In this document: positions 9,215 through 17,319 of the stretch, one piece after another
How positions within the stretch are numbered: position 1 is the first letter of the stretch
How the letters are laid out: each line of letters starts with the position of its first letter
NCBI GenBank assembly: GCA_031263195.1
Contig: JAISGD010000019.1
Span: 1 to 64,000 of the forward strand
Origin: Campylobacteraceae bacterium
GTDB lineage: Bacteria; Campylobacterota; Campylobacteria; Campylobacterales; Campylobacteraceae
Direction of reading: 5' to 3'
Length of the DNA: 64,000 nt
Notes under the pieces: generated by a model
Told to the model about the DNA's origin: nothing
What the model saw: only the letters and a program-made list of their open reading frames with translations
The model's database searches: none
Made by a program: the position numbers and the translations under genes

Positions 9215-9583
9215 TTAGATCTCCTTTATGTGGTGAAACGCTTGGTCAAATATATTTTTAATATGTTCGTCGTCTAACGAATAAAAAACTATTTTGCCGT
9301 CTTTTTTATATTTAACCAGTTTTGCCTGTTTTAAAACCCGCAATTGATGAGAAATGGAGGATTTTGTCATACCAAGCAGTGCGGCTATGTCGCATACGCA
9401 CATTTGATGTTGAAAGAGAGCATAGAGGATCTTTACTCTTGTCGAATCGCCGAAAACTTTAAAAAGTTCAGCCAGATCAAATAGTATCTCATCATCAGGC
9501 ATTCTGTTTTTGACTATGTTTACGATATCTTCATGTATGATATTGCAGTCGCATCTATCTTTAAAATTATCTGTTTGCACCAT
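9215..9583 (-). CDS. SmtB/ArsR-family metal-sensing repressor
   Basis: A 122-residue winged-helix repressor. Two metal sites can be read: an alpha3N-type thiolate set with Cys11 and Cys13 plus the CVC pair Cys62/Cys64 (as in CadC), and an alpha5 site with Asp105, His107, His118 and Glu121, whose 0/2/13/16 spacing is identical to the SmtB zinc site. The recognition helix is KSSISHQLRVLKQA. It sits 2 bp before the P1B ATPase gene, and its promoter carries a perfect palindrome. The expected logic is autorepression relieved by Zn, Cd or Pb. Having both kinds of site resembles S. aureus CadC. Confidence 0.93.
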   Translation of the reverse strand: MVQTDNFKDRCDCNIIHEDIVNIVKNRMPDDEILFDLAELFKVFGDSTRVKILYALFQHQMCVCDIAALLGMTKSSISHQLRVLKQAKLVKYKKDGKIVFYSLDDEHIKNIFDQAFHHIKEI

Positions 9584-9595
9584 ATTTTGAAACCT

Positions 9596-9635
9596 TTATA
9601 ATTATAGTTGAACAATTGTTCAACTATAATTATAA
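9596..9635. promoter_or_regulatory. Perfect 40-bp palindromic operator for the SmtB/ArsR repressor
   Basis: Two exact 20-bp half-sites with no spacer, centred between 9615 and 9616. The core TTGAACAATTGTTCAA matches the TGAACA...TGTTCA imperfect repeat known for SmtB/ZiaR/CzrA-class operators. The palindrome covers the -10 box and the likely start site of the repressor-ATPase operon, so bound repressor would block RNA polymerase. Confidence 0.88.
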
Positions 9636-9657
9636 GGAAATATTCTCAAAAAGTCAA
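9629..9657 (-). promoter_or_regulatory. Sigma-70 promoter of the metal-export operon
   Basis: On the minus strand TTGACT (9652-9657), a 17-bp spacer and a perfect TATAAT (9629-9634). The -10 lies inside one arm of the 40-bp palindrome. The start codon is at 9583. Confidence 0.8.
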
Positions 9658-10152
9658 GAGCAGTTTTTTATCTGGAAGCGAACAGTTTGGCAATAGCTTA
9701 AGTCATTAACATAGTAGCTGTCATTTCAGGCAAAATAACTAAAAGTAACGGAGTTGTCGAAAATTAAAAGAGGTGGGATTTGATTTTATGAATTGCTATA
9801 CATTGACAGTAGAAAAATAACTTTTGCCAAGCTTGTAATAATATATTTTATCGTCGAAATACAAAAATCAAAATATGAAGATAAACCTGTTTTTATTTGA
9901 GTGTTTGGGAGTTTATAGTTTTTTAGATACATATTTTTTTGCGGACACTTTATTGAAATGGCGAAAGAGATGCACGGTTGATGTATATTGTCGTAAAAAA
10001 GCTTTGCATTATTTGGTTTGCGCTTGACCTTTAAAAGAAAGAGTGCAATAAAAGAGTTTAATGATTTTGAATTTACTTGGTTTTGCCATTCTTGATACAC
10101 GAGAAATCCTTACATACATAACATATGAATGCCAAAATGGATTTAGGTTGCA
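9658..10152. other. Intergenic region without a recognisable gene
   Basis: About 500 bp between the metal-resistance promoter and the ftsI stop. A minus-strand frame at 9786-10100 (104 codons) and a plus-strand frame of about 50 codons starting near 9875 are both open, but neither has a recognisable domain or a good ribosome site. It may contain a decayed gene; I cannot assign one. Confidence 0.4.
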
Positions 10153-11931
10153 TTATCGTACTAAAACGGAGTGGAGTTTGCCATCTTCAATCATGCCTAT
10201 TACTATATCTTTGAAGATCGGTGCGGCGGATTGTGAACCGAAATAGTTACGGTTTGGTTCTATGACCAAAACTCCTATGGTAAATTTTGCTCCGTCATCA
10301 TCATTAGCAAAACCTATAAATGAGCTGTTATAACGTTTATGATAGACGCCGCCTTGAGCTATTTGCGCTGTGCCTGTTTTACCGCCGACGATTACGCCAT
10401 CTACAAAAGCTTTTATACCCGTACCTTCCTTGACGGTTTCTATGAGTGTTTTTTGCACTATAGTGGCTATATTTTCGCTGATAACTTTTACGGGTTCGTC
10501 ATTTTTTATATCGTGTCTGATATTTTGTTTGTCTATGACATAACTTGCAATTTTTGGATTGACCATTAAGCCGTTATTATTGAAGACATTAAAAGCTTTT
10601 ATAAGCTGTAAAAAATTAACATTGAGTGAGTAACCGTATCCGATGGTACTGCGAATGGTTTCTTTGGTAAAATCATTGACAGACGGCATTTCGCCCGCGT
10701 TTTCATATGCCAAATCTATACCTGTTTTGCTGCCAAGTCCAAATGATTTTAAACCGCTATAATACGGTTCGGGTTCCATTTTTTGAGCAAGTTGCGCCAT
10801 GCCGATATTTGACGAATAAACTATGACATTTTTTGCACTTATCCATTCGGACTCAAAGCGATGTTCATCGGCAATAGTATATTTGCCCATAGAGTATTTA
10901 CCTCCATAAGTACGTACTATATCGTTAGGAGTTGCTTTACCGCTTTTTAAAAGCAATGCGTAAACTATCGGTTTCATAACCGAGCCCGGTTCATAAGCAT
11001 ATTCGGCGGCTTGGATATTTAAATATGGATATTCCTCTTTTTTGAAAGAGTTGACATCATATCTATTGGAACTGGCAAGCGACAGGATTTGACCTGTACG
11101 GCTATCCATGATTACTGCGATAATCTCTTTTGCCTCAAGACGTTTTTGATGCAAGTCAAGCTGCCGCTCAATCATTTTTTGAAGTTTTAAAGGTATGGAG
11201 AGTTGGATATTTTGTCCGTTAATTGGTTCTTTAACTTTAACTTTTTTGTTTAAAATGATAGAGTTTATTGCATCTCTATAACCCACGATATATGAGTCTT
11301 GCGCAAAGCTTAGCCTGTCCTCGTAAAAGCGTTCTATGCCTTTTACACCCTCCCTTCTTGTAATGGTATCTTGCTCAATTTTACGCACATATCCTACTAT
11401 TGGAGCGAGCGTATCTTTGTATGGGTAAACTCTAAGTTCGCCGCTTTGAATGATATCCATGCCATGCAAAAATACAATACCGTTTGGCTTGGTATAGCTT
11501 TTGAATACGCCGAGTTTTAAAAGTTTGCCGGCAAGAGATTGTAAATGTTCCGCATTTTTGGAGTCTATGCCATATGAAAGGGTAACGCTGCTATTATCGT
11601 TATCTATAATTTTTCTCACTCTGTCTTCATTGTCGTTTGTATACAGGCAGTAGAGCTTGATAAAAAGTTCTTTTTTTTCAGGATCAATATTTCTTGTATC
11701 TACAACAACTTTATAGAGTCTTTGACTGTTGGCGAGCATATAATTATCTGCGCTTAAAATAGAACCTCTCAGGGACATTTTAGCGTCACTTGTTTGGAGA
11801 TTCGGCGAGCGTAAATCTATGCTTGACCAATACAAAAGCGTAGCTACAAATACAATAAAGCCCATCGTAACAAATATAAAAAAAGTGAGAAATTTTGACT
11901 TGACTTCGTCTCTCATGAAATAACTATCCAA
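10153..11931 (-). CDS. ftsI: Class B penicillin-binding protein, division transpeptidase FtsI (PBP3)
   Basis: 592 residues: a short cytoplasmic tail, one membrane segment (about 14-35), a dimerisation domain, and the transpeptidase domain with the three active-site motifs SVMK (nucleophile Ser317), SSN (373-375) and KTGT (518-521). It cross-links septal peptidoglycan in the periplasm and works with the SEDS glycosyltransferase FtsW, which is encoded divergently 97 bp away. There is no PASTA domain. PBP2 (MrdA) is the main alternative, but the neighbouring ftsW and murG favour FtsI. Confidence 0.9.
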   Translation of the reverse strand: MDSYFMRDEVKSKFLTFFIFVTMGFIVFVATLLYWSSIDLRSPNLQTSDAKMSLRGSILSADNYMLANSQRLYKVVVDTRNIDPEKKELFIKLYCLYTNDNEDRVRKIIDNDNSSVTLSYGIDSKNAEHLQSLAGKLLKLGVFKSYTKPNGIVFLHGMDIIQSGELRVYPYKDTLAPIVGYVRKIEQDTITRREGVKGIERFYEDRLSFAQDSYIVGYRDAINSIILNKKVKVKEPINGQNIQLSIPLKLQKMIERQLDLHQKRLEAKEIIAVIMDSRTGQILSLASSNRYDVNSFKKEEYPYLNIQAAEYAYEPGSVMKPIVYALLLKSGKATPNDIVRTYGGKYSMGKYTIADEHRFESEWISAKNVIVYSSNIGMAQLAQKMEPEPYYSGLKSFGLGSKTGIDLAYENAGEMPSVNDFTKETIRSTIGYGYSLNVNFLQLIKAFNVFNNNGLMVNPKIASYVIDKQNIRHDIKNDEPVKVISENIATIVQKTLIETVKEGTGIKAFVDGVIVGGKTGTAQIAQGGVYHKRYNSSFIGFANDDDGAKFTIGVLVIEPNRNYFGSQSAAPIFKDIVIGMIEDGKLHSVLVR

Positions 11932-12028
11932 TGAATTAAAGTGAGATTATATAAAATTTTTCATAAAAATCAGTTTTTAAACCATTTTTTAGTAGAATTT
12001 TGCACTAAAAATAGTAAAAGAGGAATGT

Positions 12029-13189
12029 ATGACAGCGGATAAAACGCTTTTTGCACTATGCGCTTTTTGCGTATTTGTCAGCATTGTAGCTTCGTATTCG
12101 CTTTCTGCTTATATAGCGGTACGCTATGCGGATTCATACCATTTTTTCATTAGGCAGTTTTGTGTTGGTATGGTTGGTATCGGCGTTATGTGGGCTCTTT
12201 CACGCTTAAATCCGGATAGATATATAACGATTATTGGCTTTGGGATATTTTTTTTATGCCTTTTAACTATGGGCTTTATGCACTATCTGCCCGAACATTT
12301 GGTAACATCTGTGGGGGGGGCGAAGCGTTGGATAAAATTTCCACTCTTTTCGTTTGCGCCTGTTGAGTTTTTTAAAGTAGGCTTTGTCTTTTTTTTAGCA
12401 TGGAGTTTTGCAAGAAAGATAAATCCTGGACAAAAAACATTCAAAGAAGAAGTATTTGTACTGTTGCCTTATCTGGGTGTTTTTTTGATTGTTATATATT
12501 TGATAGCCGTTATGCAAAACGATATAGGACAGGTTATTGTGCTTGCCCTTACGCTTGCTGTAATGGCGTATTTTGCGGGAACAAGTTTTAGGTTTTTTTC
12601 ATTGGCAATACTCTTTTCTGCGATAATATTCGTACTTGTTGTAGTAAGTTCGGAACGCAGGATAATGCGTATAAAAATATGGTGGGCTTCCGTGCAAAAT
12701 TTTATCTTATCGTTTTTTCCGGACAGTATCGCGAATATCTTAAGAGTAGAGAATGTTCCGGACCCGTATCAGCTTTCTCATTCGCTAAATGCCATTAAGC
12801 ATGGCGGATTGTTCGGCGAAGGTATTGGAAATGGGCTTGTGAAGCTTGGTTATCTGGGAGATGTTCATACTGACTTTGTGTTAAGTGGGGTTGCTGAAGA
12901 GATAGGAGCTATCGGTGTTGTCGGTATCACTTTAGTTATTTATGTTATTGTATATCGGATATTCAAAATCTCAAGCAGGTCATCGGATCGCGTGTATCAA
13001 CTCTTTACATTGGGTATAGCCATGCTTATTATTTTTTCATTTTTGATGAACGCTTATGGCGTTACTTCCATCACGCCTGTCAAGGGCATCGCAGTACCAT
13101 TTCTAAGTTACGGCGGAAGTTCGCTGTTTGCTACTTGTATAGGAATAGGAATGGTTTTAATGATCAGTAAAAAGGCGGATTTAAAATGA
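12029..13189 (+). CDS. ftsW: SEDS-family peptidoglycan polymerase FtsW
   Basis: A 386-residue polytopic membrane protein of the FtsW/RodA/SpoVE family. Signature stretches are SVGGAKRWIKF (about 95-105), the loop with DPYQLSHSLNAIKHGG followed by GEGIGNG, HTDFVLSGVAEEIG, and the C-terminal VPFLSYGGSS. It polymerises lipid II into glycan strands at the septum together with FtsI. An AGAGG ribosome site precedes the ATG. Its 3' end overlaps murG by 4 bp (ATGA), which implies translational coupling. A run of eight G lies inside the conserved SVGGAK codons (see separate entry). Confidence 0.93.
   Translation: MTADKTLFALCAFCVFVSIVASYSLSAYIAVRYADSYHFFIRQFCVGMVGIGVMWALSRLNPDRYITIIGFGIFFLCLLTMGFMHYLPEHLVTSVGGAKRWIKFPLFSFAPVEFFKVGFVFFLAWSFARKINPGQKTFKEEVFVLLPYLGVFLIVIYLIAVMQNDIGQVIVLALTLAVMAYFAGTSFRFFSLAILFSAIIFVLVVVSSERRIMRIKIWWASVQNFILSFFPDSIANILRVENVPDPYQLSHSLNAIKHGGLFGEGIGNGLVKLGYLGDVHTDFVLSGVAEEIGAIGVVGITLVIYVIVYRIFKISSRSSDRVYQLFTLGIAMLIIFSFLMNAYGVTSITPVKGIAVPFLSYGGSSLFATCIGIGMVLMISKKADLK
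12313..12320 (+). repeat. G8 homopolymer inside ftsW
   Basis: Eight consecutive G residues encode part of S-V-G-G-A-K in FtsW, and the frame is intact at length eight. G tracts of this length slip in Campylobacter and act as phase-variation switches, but they normally lie in surface-structure genes. A one-base change would truncate an essential division protein. Confidence 0.9.
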
Positions 13190-14208
13190 TAGCAATAACA
13201 GGCGGCGGTACCGGCGGACATCTTAGTATAGCTAAAGCGATAGCCGAGGAGTATAATAAAATAGGCATTAAGCCGCTTTATATAGGCTCTACAAACGGAC
13301 AGGATAAGAGTTGGTTTGAAGATAGTCCGCTTTTTTATAAGAGTATTTTTTTACCTTCATACGGTGTTGTCAATCAAGGATTTTCAGGCAAAATAATATC
13401 CGTTTTAAATATTATAAAACTCTCTTTTAAAGTGAGAAAAATATTGAAACAAGAGAATATTACAAAAGTCTTTTCTGTTGGCGGTTATTCATCGGCTGCC
13501 GCATCGTTTGCGGCAGTTTTAAGTGGCACGGCACTTTTTATACATGAACAAAACGCTTATATGGGTAGACTAAATAGAGCAATTGCCCCTTTTGCTAAAG
13601 AGATTTTCAGCTCTTACGACAAAAATTCAAAAGTCAAAGATTATCCCGTGAACGATGAGTGGTTTAGGCTGCAAAAAAAGCGTGATAAACTAAAAAGTAT
13701 AGCTTTTTTGGGAGGCTCTCAAGGCGCGAAATTTATCAATACTTTAGCGTTGGAAACAGCTTCATGGCTTAATGAGAACGGTATAAAAATCATCCATCAA
13801 ACGGGTAAAAATGAGTATGAAAAAATAAAAGAATTTTATAAGCAAGAGGACATCAGGGCCGATGTTTTCGCATTTTATTCGCCGCTGTGTGATAAACTTA
13901 AAAATGTTGATTTTGCCGTTGCACGTTCCGGTGCCGGCAGTATGTGGGAGTTAGCCGCGGCTAAAATCCCGGCTGTTTTTATACCGTATCCGTATGCTGC
14001 AAACAATCATCAGTACCTAAATGCCAGAGTATTGGAAGACAAAAATGCCGCTATTGTTGTAAAACAGGACGATATGGATACAAAGACTCTCATATCCGTC
14101 TTGTGCGGCGCGGATATAGCCTCTTTGAATAACGCGTTAAAGAGTGCTATAGAACCAAACGGCGCGAAGAAGATAGTGGAGATAATAGAGGGCTATGATA
14201 GAATTTGA
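13186..14208 (+). CDS. murG: UDP-GlcNAc:lipid I N-acetylglucosaminyltransferase MurG
   Basis: 340 residues of the GT-B family GT28. The N-terminal glycine loop GGGTGGHLSIA binds the lipid/diphosphate side; AFLGGSQGAKFIN begins the second domain; ARSGAGSMWELAAAKIPAVFIPYP and the following NHQ contact UDP-GlcNAc. It adds GlcNAc to lipid I to make lipid II, the substrate of FtsW, at the cytoplasmic face of the inner membrane. The start ATG overlaps the ftsW stop and the 3' end overlaps the next gene by 14 bp, so ftsW-murG-lysE form one unit. Confidence 0.95.
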   Translation: MIAITGGGTGGHLSIAKAIAEEYNKIGIKPLYIGSTNGQDKSWFEDSPLFYKSIFLPSYGVVNQGFSGKIISVLNIIKLSFKVRKILKQENITKVFSVGGYSSAAASFAAVLSGTALFIHEQNAYMGRLNRAIAPFAKEIFSSYDKNSKVKDYPVNDEWFRLQKKRDKLKSIAFLGGSQGAKFINTLALETASWLNENGIKIIHQTGKNEYEKIKEFYKQEDIRADVFAFYSPLCDKLKNVDFAVARSGAGSMWELAAAKIPAVFIPYPYAANNHQYLNARVLEDKNAAIVVKQDDMDTKTLISVLCGADIASLNNALKSAIEPNGAKKIVEIIEGYDRI

Positions 14209-14830
14209 TGTATTTTGGCTGTTTTTGTTAACATCTATAGCGTTAGCACTGGCTCCCGGACCTGACATATTATTTGTCATAACGCAAGGAGTTACAAGGG
14301 GTGCTAAAGCTGCCATTACTTTAGCGTGCGGTTTATCTTTCGGTATTATTGTTCATACTGCGCTTGCTGCGCTTGGCGTTTCAGTTATCTTTAAAACTTC
14401 GCCGACGGCATTTTTTATTTTAAAAATTATTGGTGCGGCATATCTGTTTTATCTATCTTATCAAGCTTTTGTCCACAGAGATGAGATTGTGCGCATAAAG
14501 ACTGAAAAAAATAGAAAAAATTTGAGTGCGAAGGGGCTTTTTATAAGAGGTTTTTTTATGAATGTGTTAAATCCCAAAGTCATACTTTTTTTCCTGGCTC
14601 TATTTCCGCAGTTTGTGAGAGAACAAAACGGACTTGTGGTGCTTCAAATGGCGCAGTTGGGATTTATTTTTATGTTGAGCGCACTTAGTGTTTTTATATT
14701 AGTTGGTGTTTTAGCCGATAGAGCCTCAAAGACGCTCATGAATAACCGCAAATTTGCTAAATTTGCCAATCTTTTAACGGCTTGCATATTTTTGGCAATA
14801 GGGATAAAATTAGCGCTTTCTCAAGCATAA
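14195..14830 (+). CDS. LysE/RhtB-family amino-acid exporter
   Basis: A 211-residue membrane protein with about six hydrophobic segments and the N-terminal LALAPGPDILFVITQG, whose PGP motif is diagnostic of the LysE/RhtB superfamily. GFFMNVLNPKVILFFLALFPQF is the second conserved block. Members export amino acids or homoserine lactones; the substrate cannot be told from sequence. It overlaps murG by 14 bp and ends immediately before a convergent MATE gene. Confidence 0.88.
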   Translation: MIEFDVFWLFLLTSIALALAPGPDILFVITQGVTRGAKAAITLACGLSFGIIVHTALAALGVSVIFKTSPTAFFILKIIGAAYLFYLSYQAFVHRDEIVRIKTEKNRKNLSAKGLFIRGFFMNVLNPKVILFFLALFPQFVREQNGLVVLQMAQLGFIFMLSALSVFILVGVLADRASKTLMNNRKFAKFANLLTACIFLAIGIKLALSQA

Positions 14831-16162
14831 TTATGTGATTTGACGTGCTTTGATGATTTTATTAAATAAAAACAGCTCTACAAAAACTATAACAAATTCG
14901 GCTATCGGCATAGTAATCCAAACACCGTAAACTCCGATATAAAATGGAAGTATTAAAACCATCGGAACAATAAGTCCGAAAGTTCTTATAAGTGCTATTA
15001 CCGTTGAGATTTTACCTTTTGAAAAAGATGTAAAAAGAACTGATATAAGGATATTTGTACCGCTTAAAAGATATTTAAATGTAAAAATTATGAAGCCTAT
15101 TAGCGCGATATCGTATAAAGCAGCATTGTCTTGGCTAAAAACTTTTACTATATCAGACGAGAATAATAACATCGCCAAAACCGTCAAAAGCGATAAAATA
15201 GCTATCGTGATAAAACCTTTTTTTAAAATATACTCTATCCTTTGCCGATTTTGCGCCCCAAAATTAAAGCTTACGACAGGTGCGATACCGACACAATAAC
15301 CAAGAAAAATAGAGTTAAATACATACTCCATATAAGCTATAATCGTAGCTGCCGCTACTCCTGTTTCTCCTAAAAGTCTTAGCATGGCATGGTTAAATAA
15401 AAATGCTATGACGCCTGTAGCCAAAAAATTTACCAACGCTGATGAGCCGTTTATGCTGCTTTGTCTGATAATTTTAAAATTCCATTTAGGGATCGTGAAA
15501 CAGAGCGTTTTTTTCGGATTTAAAAAAAATATAATTCCCATAATAGTCGGAATAGCACTGCTTATTACTGTTCCATATGCGGCACCCTCTATGCCCATAT
15601 CAAACCAAACTATAAATATGTAATCCAGTATTATATTTGTAAATCCCGCGCTTAAAACCGCAATCAAACCCATTTTAGGTTCTCCTGCTACAATAAAAAA
15701 GCTCTGAAACAGAAATTGTCCCATAAATACCAAAAGTCCGAACAGTATGATTTGAAAGTAACTTTTCGCGTAAGGCATCAGGATTTCCGTTGCTCCAAGC
15801 CAATCTAATATCTCGTTCATAAAAATAGAACCGATCAGTATGTCGATAAGTGATATAACTAAAAGTACAATAGATATCATAGAAAAATCGCTGTTAGCCT
15901 CTTCATGTTTTTTCTGACCCATTTTTTTGGCTATAATGGCGCTGCCTCCTACGCCGAACATTGTACCTGTTCCCATGAAGAATAAAATAGCCGGCATAAC
16001 TATATTTATTGAAGCAAAAGCGTCTATATTGACAAAACGGGCTACAAAGATACCGTCTACGATTGAGTACAGGGATTCAAAAAGCATCATTACCATTGTC
16101 GGTAACGCAAATAAAAATAGTGTTTTGGTGTTAAAATCTTTCGATAGATTGTTTTTTATCAT
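14831..16162 (-). CDS. MATE-family multidrug/Na+ antiporter
   Basis: A 443-residue, roughly 12-helix transporter of the MATE family (NorM/DinF/MepA-like). Typical segments are SIVDGIFVARFVN near residue 36, GTGTMFGVGGSAIIAKKMGQKK near 60-80 and the second-half equivalent FGAQNRQRIEYILKKG near 303-318, matching the pseudo-twofold repeat of the fold. It would expel cationic drugs or metabolites in exchange for Na+ or H+. It ends against the lysE-family gene with no gap, and no terminator is obvious between them. Confidence 0.88.
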   Translation of the reverse strand: MIKNNLSKDFNTKTLFLFALPTMVMMLFESLYSIVDGIFVARFVNIDAFASINIVMPAILFFMGTGTMFGVGGSAIIAKKMGQKKHEEANSDFSMISIVLLVISLIDILIGSIFMNEILDWLGATEILMPYAKSYFQIILFGLLVFMGQFLFQSFFIVAGEPKMGLIAVLSAGFTNIILDYIFIVWFDMGIEGAAYGTVISSAIPTIMGIIFFLNPKKTLCFTIPKWNFKIIRQSSINGSSALVNFLATGVIAFLFNHAMLRLLGETGVAAATIIAYMEYVFNSIFLGYCVGIAPVVSFNFGAQNRQRIEYILKKGFITIAILSLLTVLAMLLFSSDIVKVFSQDNAALYDIALIGFIIFTFKYLLSGTNILISVLFTSFSKGKISTVIALIRTFGLIVPMVLILPFYIGVYGVWITMPIAEFVIVFVELFLFNKIIKARQIT

Positions 16163-16365
16163 ATTGGTACTTTATTGATTTTATCTGTAATTATAGTATA
16201 GAACAGCAAATACAAACATAAAAGAATGCGGAAAATACGGGAGAAGCGTTTGTTGATGTTAAAAACCGCCACTGTAAAAATAAGCCGATTTTTATATTGA
16301 CGAAGTAGAGATGCGTGATTTTGTAAACTGTAACGATAGAAGTTACAATCTAAAAATCGAACAAG

Positions 16366-16442
16366 TGGTACGCCCGAAGAGATTCGAACTCATGACCTTC
16401 TGAACCGCAATCAGATGCTCTATCCAGCTGAGCTACGGGCGC
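16366..16442 (-). tRNA. tRNA-Arg, anticodon GCG
   Basis: A complete cloverleaf on the minus strand: acceptor stem GCGCCCG paired with CGGGCGT (G-U at the first pair), D arm GCTC/GAGC, anticodon stem TCTGA/TCAGA around loop TTGCGGT (anticodon GCG, reading CGC and CGU), T loop TTCGAAT, and an encoded CCA end (16366-16368). The T stem has one U-U mismatch (second pair). Most bacteria read CGU/CGC with an inosine tRNA (ACG), so a GCG form is notable. Confidence 0.93.
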
Positions 16443-17319
16443 ACTTAAAATTAAGGAAATAATTATAACCATATTTTCTTAAATTATTATTTTTTGGTGT
16501 ACCGCGGATACAGTGTTGGATTTTTGAAAATTTCGTAAACCATATATGCGAATGCCAATTTATAAAGTTACGGGAATTATAGAGAATGATATTTTTAAAT
16601 AAAATATTTAATTATATTAAAAGATAAAACAAATATAAGCTATTAATTTTTCACTTATATAGTTGTATATCTAAGTCTATTTAAAGGCTTTGTATATCTA
16701 TTATTTTTATTTTATAGCAAATAAAAAGGCTATTTTTACTATTTTTTGAAGCAACACAATAGTTTTATTTTTGACCATAATAAAAAATAAATAAAGTTAT
16801 TAATATTTTACGGTAAAACTTTATAGTTTACTGTAACTATTCCGCTCTACTATACTTTAATATTTTCTTGGATATAATATCAAATAAACTTGAAAAATAA
16901 AAGCTTTAAAATAGCTATTTTACGCTAGTAAAACCAGTTTGCGCAAGAGAAGAAGAGTCTAAAACACTTAATTCAAAATTAAGTTATTTTGACATGTGAT
17001 TTATGTCGGAGTGACGAATTACCCCTTTCGTCATTCCGCCTTGAATCATATCAGTATTTCATACTTGACTGATGTTTATAACATCCATACTCTTTTATCT
17101 GAAAAATGAATCGGATTCTTTACGAGGATAGATACAAAAAGGCTTGTCTTGCATAGTACTTGGACGTATTTAAATATAAGTTTAAATCTATATAAAAGCG
17201 GCTATAAAAATTATCATAATGAAATAGCGATTATTTTACAGAATAAAAATTGTCCGAAAATAATCAAATGAATAAAAAGCGCGATTTATCAGACGAATTT
17301 TTTGCTTAGAATTAAGTAC
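16443..17319. other. Gene-free intergenic region with a hairpin element
   Basis: Nearly 900 bp between the tRNA and the LRR gene without a credible open frame on either strand. The first 500 bp are very AT-rich. Around 17007-17100 lies a cluster of inverted repeats (see the repeat entry). Nothing else is identifiable; promoters for the tRNA would lie on the far (16443-16500) side. Confidence 0.5.
17007..17038. repeat. REP-like intergenic hairpin
   Basis: CGGAGTGACGAA (17007-17018) pairs with TTCGTCATTCCG (17027-17038) with a single G-T, around an 8-nt loop. A second short inverted pair (ATCAGT/ACTGAT, about 17048-17073) follows. The CGTCATTCCG core is of the kind found in dispersed REP-like palindromes of many bacteria; I see no second copy in this window. 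Confidence 0.45.

Noticed and set aside
9786-10100. Minus-strand 104-codon frame upstream of ftsI
   Set aside because: Composition typical of AT-rich non-coding DNA, no domain, no ribosome site.
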